DNA of 64,000 bases from Filobasidium wieringae. Its lineage: Eukaryota > Basidiomycota > Tremellomycetes > Filobasidiales > Filobasidiaceae. The notes below the pieces were generated by a model. It saw only the letters and a list, made by a program, of their open reading frames with translations, ran no database searches and had not been told where the DNA came from. This document shows positions 47,789-59,015 of this stretch, one piece after another; position 1 is the first letter of the stretch, and each line of letters starts with the position of its first letter. The position numbers were made by a program, and so were the translations under genes. Where the stretch lies: NCBI GenBank assembly GCA_001600055.1, contig BCIV01000013.1:124001-188000 (forward strand), read 5' to 3'.

Positions 47789-49210
47789 ATGGGATACAGA
47801 TCGCCAGATCTTCACAGTTCGGCGGTAAGGTGAACCATTTGTCATACTCGCAGCCATCGCTGACAATCATACGTGGTAGCTATCTCCAGCGGAATATCGA
47901 GTTTACCCGGCTTTCGTAGGGTCGTTACTGGAGGAGGAAGGCCAAAGAGAACGTCCGGGAGCACAAGGCAAGGATGGAGCTCATCCAGTTGCTGTCGCCA
48001 AGGTCACATGGTGGTTATCGGACCGAATGGGGCTAGAGCGCAAAGCTATCACACAGGTAAGTACTCCTTCTCAAAATCGAGGCCTTTCCAGGTGATATAA
48101 CTAGGCATCTCGATTCAGATCCTTGCAAAGTTTCCCTCATATCCTTCTTCAACACTTTCTATTGGCGAGATCTATGCATTGTTTCGTCTGCTGTCCCATG
48201 CCAAACAGCGAGGTGACCATCCACTCGAAGACGATCTGGCATTCGTTCAGACTCTTCCTCTTCAGGCAAAGGCTACTACGGCTGGAAGTCACCTTACTCG
48301 TGGACCAAAGAGCATGAAATCTACCAAGATCCCACCTCCTGTACCCGAACGAAACGGACAATTTGTCCCAGACAAGTCGAACAGGGCTAAGCGAGAGATG
48401 ATACCTGGAGGATCGCAGCAGCTTCCACCTTCTCAGAGCATGACGGTTTCCACTGTCAATTCCAGTCTACGATCGTTCCGAGACGCAAAACCCTCTCCTT
48501 CGACGCCTTTGCTCAACCCATTTAGGCAAAGCGATAAGACAAACTTGTCTTCCCAGATGTCTTCCGGGCTAGCTGCGACTGCAAGCATCAGCATCACCAG
48601 CAGTGAAAGTTCCACAACACACATGAGAAGCCAGGGAACAGAGGTATCTCATAACAACAACCCCTTCAGGAAGCGACTGAGCTTGTTGTCGGCCATGCCA
48701 ACTCAAGAAGATGGTCGGAAGGACAATTTATCTACACAATCCGCCTTAGCCCCCTCACTGCCTCCTCTTACTGAAATCTTGGATATGCGTCCTTCCTGTC
48801 TTCCAGACTCGTATTCAGTCACTCCCGCCTCACCTTCCGCAGTCGACCATCCGATCGAATCGAACTTGGCGCGACCTGGCCTAGCCCCTCGCTCGCATCC
48901 TCAACATCTGACCTTCACCTCTTCTACCAAATCAGCAGCACCCTCTGGACCGTCGGAATCGAGTTCCTCTTCCAGCGACGAATCTCAAAATGCGTACGAG
49001 AAGAGTCTGAAAGCAGTTAAACAGAGGCACGATCAGAAGAAGCCTGCACACGCTCCTCCGATTAGTCAAGTAGCAGAACTCCAAGTTGTCAGGCGAAGTG
49101 GCTCGACACATAAGTCCCATACGAGCGGTGGACAGAGCAATCACCATGCGACTGTGGGACCCCCAGGCAACGGTCTATACGTCGCACGCGCTCCGCCATC
49201 CAGAATTTGA
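47789..49210 (+). CDS. Ser/Pro-rich protein of unknown function with a small helical N-terminal domain
   Basis: Not recognised with confidence. ATG 47789 gives MGYRSPDLHSSA; splicing at GTAAGG and to CTATCTCC near 47880 gives LSPAEYRVYPAFVGSLLEEE, then VAKVTWWLSDRMGLERKAIT, and after another intron ILAKFPSYPSSTLSIGEIYA plus LFRLLSHAKQRG. This ~110-residue helical region begins like an EH domain (L-S-P-x-E-Y) but lacks a clear calcium loop. The remaining ~330 residues are disordered: Ser, Pro and Lys-rich with NPFRQ and NNPFRKR (NPF motifs, EH-domain ligands) and SSSSSDESQNAYEKSLKAVK. It ends NGLYVARAPPSRI. An endocytic adaptor is a possible but unproven role. Confidence 0.65.
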
Positions 49211-49416
49211 GGTTTGATGGGATTAGGGTATGTAAGTAAGCCCTCAAGGTAGCAGGTATCAGCAGTTGTTGACCCGCATGACATCTTCCCATAGCTTAGA
49301 TATCGTTGTACAAGTTGTGAAGGCGATCGTATCGGATATTCGTTATTGCTTCGGACGGAACTCTAATTTGTTTCGGTAGCAAACGGCTTTGATCTTGTTC
49401 TGCTAAAAATATCCTC

Positions 49417-49434
49417 CGAACTAGTCGAACTAGT
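49417..49434. repeat. tandem CGAACTAGT x2
   Basis: Two exact adjacent 9-base copies, each containing the palindrome ACTAGT, about 400 bases before the FET3 start. Possibly a paired binding site. Confidence 0.6.
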
Positions 49435-49681
49435 GGAGTCTAACATCCCAGTGGACCGATATGCAGTTCGAAAGCAACAGCTTATTCACCAGGCAGTATA
49501 CGAACGATCAGGCCAGGTCAGATCTTCGCCATCATGTACGTAGCGACGCAGTCGCCAACAAGGCATACCTGCCCGCGATTTCTGCCCAACCACGAGTGAC
49601 GACAAGGTCCAGGGAAAGAAACGGAAGCTTTCGTGTGCGCCAATTGCGCTAGTCATCCGCGCTCCCTCGGATCAGCTCGCT

Positions 49682-49692
49682 TTATCAGATAA
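49682..49692. promoter_or_regulatory. putative iron-responsive GATA-factor site TTATCAGATAA
   Basis: The core ATCAGATAA (49684-49692) matches ATCWGATAA, the consensus reported for fungal iron-regulating GATA factors (Urbs1, SreA, Fep1 class). The opposite strand reads TTATCTGATAA and matches as well. The site is 135-145 bases upstream of the FET3 ATG, suggesting iron-dependent control. Confidence 0.6.
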
Positions 49693-49826
49693 ACTGAGAG
49701 CGGCACTTTAGCCCGAAAGCTTTTTTCTCTGTGGAATGTTCAACTCCTACGTTTATAATACCTCGATAGCGTCAGAGTTCCTCAACTCGACCGAGCTTGC
49801 CTCAATCGATTGTATCGACACACAAA

Positions 49827-52561
49827 ATGCGACTTATCTCATCAGTTCTAGGCTTTTCGGCTCTTGCAACTGGAGCGCGATCAGCATTGGTCGAGCATTA
49901 CTGGAACATTTCCTACACTCAGGCCAACCCTGATGGACTTCAAGAGCGAACAGTAATCGGAGTCAACGGATCTTGGCCGTAAGGAATTGCTCTTCGCCTG
50001 TGAATGCAATAACTGATGTCAATCGGATTTGAAGACCCCCTCCCATTCTGGTCAATCAACGCGACACCCTTCGAGTACACGCTTACAATGGGCTCGGCGA
50101 CGTTGGAACTTCGTTACATTCCCACGGTAACTTCTTCAACGGGACAAACTACTATGACGGAGCAGTTGGGACCACTCAGTGTGCTATTCCGCCAGGCGAA
50201 TCTTTGACCTACGAGATTCCTGTTGATCTGCAGCAAGGAACCTACTGGATTCACGTTAGCACTCGAACCCGCTCTCATATAGTTTAGAGGCTGATTAGTC
50301 GGTCCTATACAGGGTCATTACAACGGACAATACGTCGATGGGCTTCGAGCTCCCGTCGTGATTCTGCCGGAAACAAACCGAAGCGATGGTCTGACTTGGG
50401 ACGAAGATTACACTATCATCGTCTCTGACTGGTACCATGACAGTCACCCAGATCTTGTCAAGAACGAGTTCTTGGTTTGGGTACGTATCTGCAGAGAGTG
50501 TTCTTACGATACTTGATTCTGAGGTCTTACTTCTTGCAGTGGAACCCTACGGGAGCGGAGCCGGTACCTAGTGAGCAGCGCGATAGCCCATTGCGCTACC
50601 TTCGTCGATTAACCAAAACCCTTCTTCTATAACAGAATCTGCGATGATCTACATAGCTAAGGATGGTCAATATCTCAGCTCCTACGAAGACATTATGGCT
50701 GGTAAAGGTACAAACGACAACGCGATTATCCCATTTCAAGTCGGCAAGAAGTACAGAATCAGGATCATCAATATGAGTGCGCTTGCCAGTAAGTGTACTC
50801 AGCCTGCAGTCTGCCTAGCTGGATGAGCCATACTGACCAAACGATTTGTTGTACTTGACAACAGTGTTCCACATGTCGATGCAAGACCATGTGATGAAGG
50901 TCATCGAGCTGGACGGAATTGAGACTGTACCAATGGAGGCCGATATGCTCACAATCTCCGTCGCTCAACGATATTCGATCTACGTTGAAGCTAAGAACAC
51001 CACGGACAGAAACTTTGCGATGATGGCATGGCAAGATCCTGATATGTAAGTAGAAACGGAATCTTACCCTTTGAGACGGCTGGAGCTGAGCCCGCTACTA
51101 CGTCAGGTATGATGCCATCCCGGATGATCTCGTGCTCAACAACACCATTCAGATCCAGTACTCCGAGTCGTATCCTGCGGCCGAACCCTTTACTTACGAC
51201 GTTGCTCCCACGGAATACTCGACTTATCCCGTCACGGATGACACCATCTTCAAGCCTCTACAGGTCAATGCAAGTGTTGTACCTGACCAAGAGTACACTA
51301 TCACCGCGACTTTCGATGTGAGCAGATCCTGAGCCTTCGTAAGATTATTAGCTCATCAATCCACGTTGTTTGCGAAGACATTCGATGATGGGACTCCACG
51401 AGCTGCCTGTGAGTAAGATCGAAAGTTGGTCTTATTGAGTACCTTATTGATTATGTCGCTGGTATACGCTCCCTTCCTCATATAGTCAACGATGTGTAAG
51501 TTCTGGATCTTTCGGTCTAATTGCCTCAATACTAGACTGAATCGAATTTGCATACAGCACATACCAGATGCCTATGACACCCACTTTGTTCACTCAGATG
51601 TCCATGGGCAATGACTCTAACAATCCAAGGGTTTACGGAACCATGACCAACGCTTTGATGCTAGACCACCTTGCCATGATCCAAGTTACTATCATCAACA
51701 CGTAAGTTGAGCCTTGTATTCTGTAAGCGACGCGTCCCACTGACACTCCGTTGCTCGTTCAGGGATACCGGTTTCCATCCATTCCACCTGCACGGTCACG
51801 AGTTCCAAGTGATGGGCAAATCCAAAGACTACACTTCGGATGACCCTGCCGAAAATCCTCCGATCGTCGAGCAGGCAAACCCTATGCGACGGGACACTAT
51901 TGCTGTACCTCCAGGTGGTTCAGCTACTATCAGATTCAGAGCTGATAATCCTGGTGCCTGGCTGCTACATTGTCACGTACGCCTTCGCCCGACAAGTCCC
52001 GCTGCGTCTGAGCGCTGATCAATATCCTATGTACAGGTTGAGTGGCATATGAACCAGGGTAAGTTATCGCCTGAAGTACACAGAATCCAGCCAATTGATC
52101 CATTACACCACACAGGTCTGGCCGTGACGATGGTCAGCTTTCCCAACGAGACTCAGAACCTCCTCACCATCCCTCAAAAGATGATCGATCAGTGTAACGC
52201 TCAAGGTATCTCTCCCACCGGCAACATCGTCGGTAAGATGTCTACCACCGATTTCAAGGGAGAGCCTTACGGCCCATGGCCCCAAGTTCTCGGTTGGAGG
52301 CCCAAGGGTAAGCCAGGTGCCTCGAGTGCGTACGGCGTGATATTAACCAGCTTCGACACAGGTATTGGTGCTCTTGCTGGATGCATTATCACCGTTTTAC
52401 TCGGGTTTGCCACTGTGGTGTGGTACTCACATGGCAACTTGGATGAGGCGGAGATCGAAGAAGAGATTCAAAGAAAGCATGAATTGCAAGTTGCAAAAGG
52501 AGGAAAATACGGTTTCGTTAAAAAGCTAGTTAAGGGTTCCCCAGGGGCCTCCGGTCAGTGA
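49827..52561 (+). CDS. FET3: Fet3-type multicopper ferroxidase
   Basis: Plasma-membrane multicopper oxidase that oxidises Fe(II) for high-affinity uptake. ATG 49827 gives a signal peptide ([20 protein letters not shown]) followed by [20 protein letters not shown]. The copper ligands are present: SLHSHG, WIHGHY (made by splicing), [10 protein letters not shown] and [11 protein letters not shown]. Residues linked to ferroxidase activity are recognisable: Glu in NPTGAEPVP, Asp in MYDAIPDDL, and Asp in the loop [16 protein letters not shown]-terminal membrane helix ([20 protein letters not shown]) is followed by a charged cytoplasmic tail, giving the Fet3 topology rather than a secreted laccase. 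About twelve exons. No iron permease (FTR1) gene is next to it in this window, although the two are often paired in fungi. Confidence 0.93.
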
Positions 52562-52686
52562 TTTAGGATTCAGATATTCATCCGATAGAAATCGAAATGT
52601 ATATTATCAACAACTCAATAATGATACAGCATAACCGTTATCGTGCTCTATGAGATTGCAAGTAGACCGTAGTCTAATGGCTCAGG

Positions 52687-54184
52687 TTATGTAATGATAT
52701 CGGTAAATTTTCCCTTTCGTATCCGACGCATCTTGTCGAAAACAAGCTTCCTTTTGTCCAAGAACGCACTGTCGCCATCGATTGCTCGCCTATCCGACGG
52801 ACGTGTATCTATGATGCCCTGGAGGGCTAGAACACGCAGAGCAGGGAATTTAGGTCTATCATCGACTGGTTCCCCGTTCAGGCCTGACGAGATTGGCTCG
52901 AGGAAGATGTCCAGGAAATTCTCCTGGACGAAAGGTGCGAACGTATGCATGTATGAAAGATCCAAAAACTGTTCGCACGGTCAACCTGAGCGCACAAGCC
53001 TTATATTTCGAATTGTGCGGCTTACCTCCAGACCAATATAGCTAGTCGAGATGCGGACAAGTACTTGCTGAAATCCATTCCGATCCACAGCACTCAAACC
53101 GGCCAAGCTGAGATCTTTCAGTTTGAGGCTCATGACGCCTTGCGCGTGCGCTGAAGCCCGTGCCCGGCTTGTTGGAAACAAGAGGTCTGACACCTCTTCT
53201 AACATCAGACCAGAACCAGCGAAGGAGATCGACGTTAGATTCTTGAGATTCAGATGTTTCGTAAAGACATTCCTGAACCTGCGTTGAGCTGTAGGTGGCA
53301 TAGGGCAGAAGGAAAGGTCTAAGATAGATAAGGCCTCCGGGGCAGGGTCCGTGTTGCTATCGCTAGCTGAGGAACGATCCCATTCGTCTTCCTCGCTATG
53401 CGCTTGATCCTCTTCGCACACTGCTTCGAATAGGTCAAACATCCCTTCCCATCCGGATTGCTGAGTCCAGGCAGCGTGAGACATCAAGCCGATGCGAAAT
53501 CTAGCGCCGAGCAGATCTTTGGTGTCCGCACAAACTAGCCAGCTGGACTCCTTGACCCATCCGCCTTGATTGGTCTGTTCATATGGGTTCACAAATGGGG
53601 CGAGAGTAGACAAGCAATAAGCTGTCAGTGAGGACACACCAGTGACCTCGAGGGACGACACGGGAAGTATCGAACGAGCCAGTCTGGCCCTGCCAACTAG
53701 TACTTGTTCCACCCAGTTGGCGTATACCTGTTGCCGTCTTTCCCTATCCCAAACTCTGCCGTTAGCCCAGAGGGACATGTCCGATTTCGTCACTTCCTCT
53801 TCTGCAAGTAAGGATTGCCATGAATCTGGAGCTTTCGGTCCCGGTGTCCGGCGGAGCACGTTGTTTGGTACAGAAGTATCGCGATCGAATGGGATCACTG
53901 ATGGACCATTACTGAGACTTGCTGATGAATATGTAGGCTGATATAGGTCCCAATTTGCTGTCTGATGACCGGCTGTACGAATGTTTCTTTGATGACGACG
54001 ATGTTCATCTCTAACAAGCTCCTATCAGCATGCACGCATACAGGTATCAGGAAGGTAAGTGAGATTACCGAAGTTGTTGGAGTCGTTGATTCACATCAAG
54101 CGAGCTCCCGCTGGATGCAGCGGGGGGGTTGTTCGATGGTAATGGCGTGCCGCTACCGTATCGATATCGTGCAGTTCCTGGCAT
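52687..54184 (-). CDS. leucine-rich repeat-like protein of unknown function
   Basis: Rebuilt from three exons. Exon 1 starts at ATG 54184 (MPGTARYRYGSGTPLPSNNP) and ends LDVNQRLQQLR; an acceptor at TTAG|AGATG restores phase to give DEHRRHQRNIRTAGHQTANW and DLYQPTYSSASLSNGPSVIP. The main exon continues PDSWQSLLAEEEVTKSD and RVWDRERRQQVYANWVEQVL, then leucine-rich repeat-like units: EALSILDLSFCPMPPTAQRR, LNLKNLTSISFAGSGLMLEE, VMSLKLKDLSLAGLSAVDRN. A last exon gives FLDLSYMHTFAPFVQENFLD and PALRVLALQGIIDTRPSDRR, with a stop at 52687. An acidic insert (EEDQAHSEEDEW) sits mid-protein. No membrane or enzyme motif is seen. A scaffold role is plausible. Confidence 0.7.
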
Positions 54185-54536
54185 GCAGGATCATTCAGGA
54201 TCTGGTATACGAGTTTGGCTTCGGCACGAGTAGCGGGGAGATACAAAGAGGAGCGATGAATAATATGCACCAGCGTAAGTCGGGGAAAAAGTAAAAGGGC
54301 GTGTTGCGAATCGAACCGGTGTACACCCTGAGATAGTTGAACGCAAGGTTATAATATGGGCTTTGGCTCGATATCGGCAAGTGCATGATGTGCCAACTAT
54401 CCGAATCCTGACTTTTACGTTCCTTGCCCGAAATCAACCATAGGAACCTTCACGACTCCCAAATTCGTGTCTCGTTTATCTCTCGCATTCCTCAATGCGT
54501 ATTTTCCCCTAACTCTTGCATCTCGTTACATCGTCA
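54185..54536 (-). other. intergenic, LRR-like gene promoter
   Basis: 352 bases between two minus-strand genes. A GGTTCGATTCGC string on the minus strand near 54310 recalls a tRNA T-arm, but no cloverleaf can be folded around it. Nothing else seen. Confidence 0.35.
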
Positions 54537-56383
54537 TCATCTCCCTGCATGCGCCAAAGCCGCCTCGACGTCCTCCGCTACGGCCAAACTACTCGTCAAA
54601 CCAGGAGAATTGAACCCGCAGAGAGCGACGAGTCCCGGTCTCTCCTCCGCGTCGTAGGAGATATGGAAGTCCGTGAATTCGCTCCCGGGAGGGGACAAGT
54701 TGGGTCTTATGCCTGCATAATCCGGTTGGAGCTTCTCCGGGTCGACCCCTGGTAACTATATGATCGGTTTCTTTGGGTCAATAGAGTACTAGTCGAGTCG
54801 AACGGGAAAGACGACTGGGGTAGATGACGTACATAATCGTGGATAGCGGTGACCATCTCCTCCTTCCTATTAACGCTCGGCCGTAAATGGTCGACCCACC
54901 AATCTTGCCCCTCCTCCATCCCTTCCTCTTCAGTCTCGACCATCCCCAATTTATCCTGTGCGGCCGACCCGACCCGTGCGATCTCTTCGACATCGGGACC
55001 GAATTTGATGTTCCCTGCCAAATCAATCGTCTATTCCAACGCCAACGTATCGGATGGAATTCAGTTCTGGACGCTCTGTTTCGAATGCTCCGAACAGGCG
55101 TTGGAAGGCTTACGAGATGAGTTCCTAGTCCTGAAAGACCGGGCTTGGGACAAGGATATAACAACCTCTCCACATTCCCTACGCCTGGTCCTTTGTAAGA
55201 CAAATAAGATCCTGAATCGCTTTACGAAATCAGCCGTCCTCTTCTCGTCGCATCTCCTTTCGTCGATCCCCCATTTACTGTAACCCATCGAATAAGCATA
55301 TGGACTAACCTTTAGCGTAATAAGCGGTCAACCGTTCGTCAGCCGGTAAGAGCGGGTTCAACAAGCCGACACAGCTAAGTCCGGCGGAGAGGACGAGGTT
55401 TTTCGTCTTTATTGAATCCGGACGCGTTGAGCCTGATGTGATCATCTGTACCACCCAGCCCGTTATCGATTCTCTGCCTACGAGAGAACAGGTGAGAAAA
55501 GGTGGGAAAATATTGAGGAGAAGGAAGAGCTGACCGTTTTCTCCTCTGTAGGGATCGATCCTGACGACCCTAGTCCCAAGCGCTACACTGCCCTGTCCCT
55601 CCCCCTCCCCAGCCCTAGTCACCTCCGCCTCCAAACTCTCCATCAGAGCGTGACTATCAACAATCCCGCTCTCCGTACTGAGCATTGCGCACATGACGTT
55701 CTCCCCCAGATCCGGCTCCATCCGACGAGCTTCGGTCGGGGCGAGGAAGAACGTGGGGACACCGGCTAGGGAGGGGGAGTAGGTGGGGTCGTTTAGGATC
55801 GGGTCTTGGAGTGTTGTATGCAACCTGTCTAGGTATTGAATCTCTCGTTTGGTCGTGGCTACTATCATCTGTCATGTCACGTAATTAGAGAATGGTTAGA
55901 CGACGAGCCGGGAAGATGACTGACCTTTTGAGTCTTCTTGTGAGGAACCCCTAATTTCTCACATCGTTCGTACATCATCTCCCTGCCTCGGATACAGTAT
56001 CTCATCTTGAGTGATTCGAGAGGATAGTATATTCCTGCATGAATGACTTCCGAGTTCCTAGAGCTGTTTAAGGTATAGCGTCAGAGAGGATCAAGACAAC
56101 AGAAAAGGGTGAAAGATACCTCGTCTCTTGTCCGATCTAGTTTATCAAGCATCGTCAAGAACGGCTAGATCAGCCTAAATTAAACTGCAGGGCTATAAAA
56201 TCGACTCACCTTGCCATGGCGCTCTACCACGATGGTCGTCTCGTTCGGTCTCGTCTCTCTGAACTTTGCAGCGACCGCGAGCCCGATGACCCCTCCACCT
56301 ACGACGAGGTTATCGACGTTATAATCTGGTTCTCTGTAGGAATACCGTTGCAGAGCTCTTCTAAGAACTGTCGCTGATCTCAT
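54537..56383 (-). CDS. L-2-hydroxyglutarate dehydrogenase (FAD-dependent)
   Basis: Mitochondrial flavoprotein that oxidises L-2-hydroxyglutarate to 2-oxoglutarate, a metabolite-repair enzyme. Start ATG 56383-56381 (MRSATVLRRALQRYSYREPD), with an Arg-rich presequence. The FAD-binding motif NLVVGGGVIGLAVAAKF (G-x-G-x-x-G with the preceding strand) is followed by IVVERHGK. Spliced exons give RNSEVIHAGIYYPLESLKMR, characteristic of this family, then MSTESGIVDSHALMESLEAE-type sequence (here CAMLSTESGIVDSHALMESL) and TKNLVLSAGLSCVGLLNPLL. Next are the short exon NYVTYKGPG and GQDWWVDHL. The C-terminus is LPGVDPEKLQPDYAGIRPNL with FTDFHISYDAEERPGLVALC and GFNSPGLTSSLAVAEDVEAA. About eight exons. It is divergent from KIN17. 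Confidence 0.9.
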
Positions 56384-56595
56384 TTCTTGTGAATTTGGTG
56401 GGAAATTGAGGTTGAATTTGTGTTTCAGGTTGAGCGAACAAGGGTGAACTTGTTCCGATCGAGTAGAGCATCGGTCAACGCCTATCAATCAAATATAACG
56501 TCATCAATTGTATTTACACGTGTTATTGTTTAGAGTCGACCGAGGCAACTCTTTACTTTGTGTTGCTACCTCAACTTGCAACTTGGACCTCGACC

Positions 56596-56631
56596 TCACT
56601 TTCACTTTCACTTTCACTCTCACTTTCACCT
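56596..56631. repeat. hexanucleotide repeat (TCACTT)6 in the KIN17 leader
   Basis: Six TCACTT units with two single-base variants, ending 19 bases before the KIN17 ATG. It lies in the 266-base divergent promoter (56384-56649) shared with the L-2-hydroxyglutarate dehydrogenase gene. Probably in the 5' UTR. Confidence 0.75.
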
Positions 56632-56649
56632 CATTCATACCCTCACGCA

Positions 56650-57909
56650 ATGCCCAGAGCAGAAGCAGGCAGCGCAAAAGCGATCGGTAATGCCATCAAG
56701 GCCAAAGGTTCGTCCCCATTTTGATCCCCTCTCTAATGCAACACCCTTCGAGCTGACTCGTGTTCGCAAACTGATAAACGTATCGACGAAACAGGTCTGG
56801 GTCGGTTGAAATGGTACTGTCAAGTCTGTCAGAAACAATGTCGGGACGAGAACGGATTCAAGATGCATACGCAGGCGGAATCGTTAGTCTCCTAAGAGTT
56901 CCGATACAGAGGATATAGCTGAATTGGATGAACTGATGATACATCTCGTAATGACTGATAGCCATTTGAGACAGATGTTGGTAGTAGGCGAGCAGGCGCA
57001 CAAACATATCGATAATTTCTCAAAAGACTTTATGGATGAATTCGTCACTCATCTATCCCGTCGGTTCGTCCCTGTTCCTGCCCAGTGTAATATATTCGAC
57101 AATCGAATGTCTTTACTCACCAACGCCTTCGCCTTACCTTCAGACACGGAACCCAAAGAGTCCGAGCCAACGCGGTGTACAACGAATATATCCAGGACAA
57201 ACACCACATCCACATGAACTCTACCAAATGGGTCACCCTTTCCGAATTCATAAAGTACCTAGGTCGGGAGGGGATCGTCAGGGTGGACGAGAACGAAAAG
57301 GGGTTCTGGATAACCTGGGTCGATACCTCCCCTAAAGCTTTGGCTCGACAGGCAGAGATGCAGAAACGGGAGAGGGCGGATGTGGATGAGGAACAGAGGC
57401 AGAGGAGGCAGTTGAAGGAACAGATCGAGAGGGCGAGGTTACAGGCCGAGGCGCTCAAGGGGGAGGGGCAGGGGGATTTGGAGAAGGGGTTGCAGAGGGG
57501 GGAGGGGGAGAAGGTTTCTCTCACGCTAGGAGGGTTGAGGGGGGCGGCGGGAGGTAGTCCGGATGCATCTACGGAGGTGAACAATCCTTCCACCTCGACC
57601 TCGACAGAACCCACTGCCGTCACTCCTTCCACGACCACAATCATTTCCACCCCTCCCACCAACCCAACGCCTCAACCGACCGCCAACCCACTCAAACGTG
57701 CATCAACGTCAAACGTCTTCAAACTGTCCAAATCCCTCAAATCATCCAAATCCTCAACCCCCTCGGAGGCGGAGACGGAAAAGACTCATCTCTCTAGCAA
57801 AAAGTTCTTGACTGTCGCTGAACGGGTCATGTTGGAGGATCAGGAGAGGCAGAAGAGAAAGTTGTCCTCCGGATATCAGGGAATGGGACCTAGTAGAGGG
57901 GGACGATGA
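56650..57909 (+). CDS. KIN17: KIN17/Rts2-like C2H2 zinc-finger protein
   Basis: Nuclear DNA/RNA-binding protein linked to DNA replication, repair and splicing. ATG 56650 gives MPRAEAGSAKAIGNAIKAK; splicing leads to GLGRLKWYCQVCQKQCRDEN and GFKMHTQAESH, the C2H2 finger. The K17 winged-helix domain follows: LRQMLVVGEQAHKHIDNFSK, DFMDEFVTHLSRRHGTQRVR, ANAVYNEYIQDKHHIHMNST, KWVTLSEFIKYLGREGIVRV and DENEKGFWITWVDTSPKALA. A coiled, charged segment (QAEMQKRERADVDEEQRQRR) and a Thr/Ser/Pro-rich tail end in GYQGMGPSRGGR. The C-terminal tandem KOW/SH3-like region of animal KIN17 is absent, as in short fungal forms. Four or five exons, and the introns around 56890-57160 are short. Confidence 0.9.
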
Positions 57910-58072
57910 CTGGTTTGAAGAAACGTGTGAGAAAGCGTTGTACGGCTTTACAGCCATTGTACCGAATCCCCATGACGGATTCCATAATAATACATCCCGT
58001 ACAATTACACCCCGAGAGAAATCGATCGTGACGAAAAAACAAAAGCAGAGTAGAGTTGGAGAGACGGGGGGA

Positions 58073-59015
58073 TCAAGCCATCTCCTCATCCGACCCGTCT
58101 TCTTCTTGATCGAGATCGTCACCCTGAACAAAGCCTTCATCTTCCGACCATCTAGAACCTAGTTTGACTTGGAACGTCTGTTCGTGTGACGAGACGAAAG
58201 ATCTCAGTAAACCAAACGAGGAGAAAGAACGTGCACGAGGCCTGACTCACCGCCTGCATGTACCCCAAAATCAACAACAACCTAGCCTTCTCCCCCGTCA
58301 ACTTTTCCCCCTTCTTACAAACCGTCGTCTCCACCTTCAAAACCGGTACACCCTTTTCTAGACTGGTCATCAACCCACACCCTCTCAGCTGCGGCTCCAT
58401 GGAATGGGGGAAGACTTCGTCCTCAAAGTTTTTCACGGGACCGACGGGGAGGACGAGGGTTTGGGTGGCGGGGAAGTTTTGACGGGCGTAGGTTGGACGG
58501 GAAAAGGTGGAGAACCATTCGATCGTTTCCGTAGGTTCCCAAGAGGTTAGGAAGAGTCCGAGAGGACCTTTGAGACGCTGTGTGACGTGAAGATGCCGGT
58601 GCAGGTGGTCAGCGATGGGAACATAGAGAGGTGTAGGTAGGCTGATCTCGTCTAGACTCACCTTGGCGATCTCCGACAATCCCGTCTTATACTCCGTCTC
58701 CTCACTCTCTCCCAAAGCCTTGGCGACGACCTTGTTCTTTCCATAGATGATCCTGCCCGTACCTTTCCAGAGCTTCCTGACCTCTTGTAACCCGTCCGCA
58801 CGCATATCACCGACAGAGAAGAGGTAGACGTATTTGTACTCATCCAGGCAGGCTCGGATGTCTTCTACCATTTTCTTCTTGTGCTCCATCCCCTTTTTCT
58901 GGGTTTGGGTGAGGGACACTGGAAGGAGAGAGGGGCAAGCGGGTGAGCGGGCTCGCGGTCAGCGTGAAGGTCAATAAGCATGCTTACCGACTTTGGAACG
59001 TCTTGATCTAGGCAT
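58073..59015 (-). CDS. MRT4: ribosome assembly factor Mrt4
   Basis: Nucleolar placeholder for stalk protein P0 on pre-60S ribosomes. Exon 1 from ATG 59015 gives MPRSRRSKV, spliced to SLTQTQKKGMEHKKKMVEDI, then YKYVYLFSVGDMRADGLQEV and IIYGKNKVVAKALGESEETE: the L10/P0-like RNA-binding fold. After an intron (~58590-58670) come RLKGPLGLFLTSWEPTETIE, RPTYARQNFPATQTLVLPVG and EPQLRGCGLMTSLEKGVPVL, followed by CKKGEKLTGEKARLLLILGY. The last exon gives TFQVKLGSRWSEDEGFVQGD and an acidic tail ending EEMA with TGA at 58075-58073. The P0 stalk extension is missing, as expected for Mrt4. It is divergent from NOP2 over 310 bases. Confidence 0.95.

Larger units (their letters stand above)
49211..49826 (+). 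promoter_or_regulatory. FET3 promoter region
   Basis: 616 bases upstream of the multicopper oxidase, also including the 3' UTR of the previous gene. It contains a tandem 9-base repeat CGAACTAGT (49417-49434) and an iron-GATA-type site (49682-49692). No gene is supported. Confidence 0.5.

Noticed and set aside
52660..52690. TAGTCTAATGGCTCAGG, resembling the D-arm of tRNA-Asp
   Set aside because: No B-box or 3' half follows; at most a chance match or a decayed fragment.
54300..54420. tRNA-like T-arm string GGTTCGATTC on the minus strand
   Set aside because: No matching acceptor stem, D-arm or anticodon arm of the right length could be folded around it.
57117..57662. 181-codon minus-strand ORF
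   Set aside because: Antisense to the KIN17 winged-helix and tail exons, with low-complexity translation.
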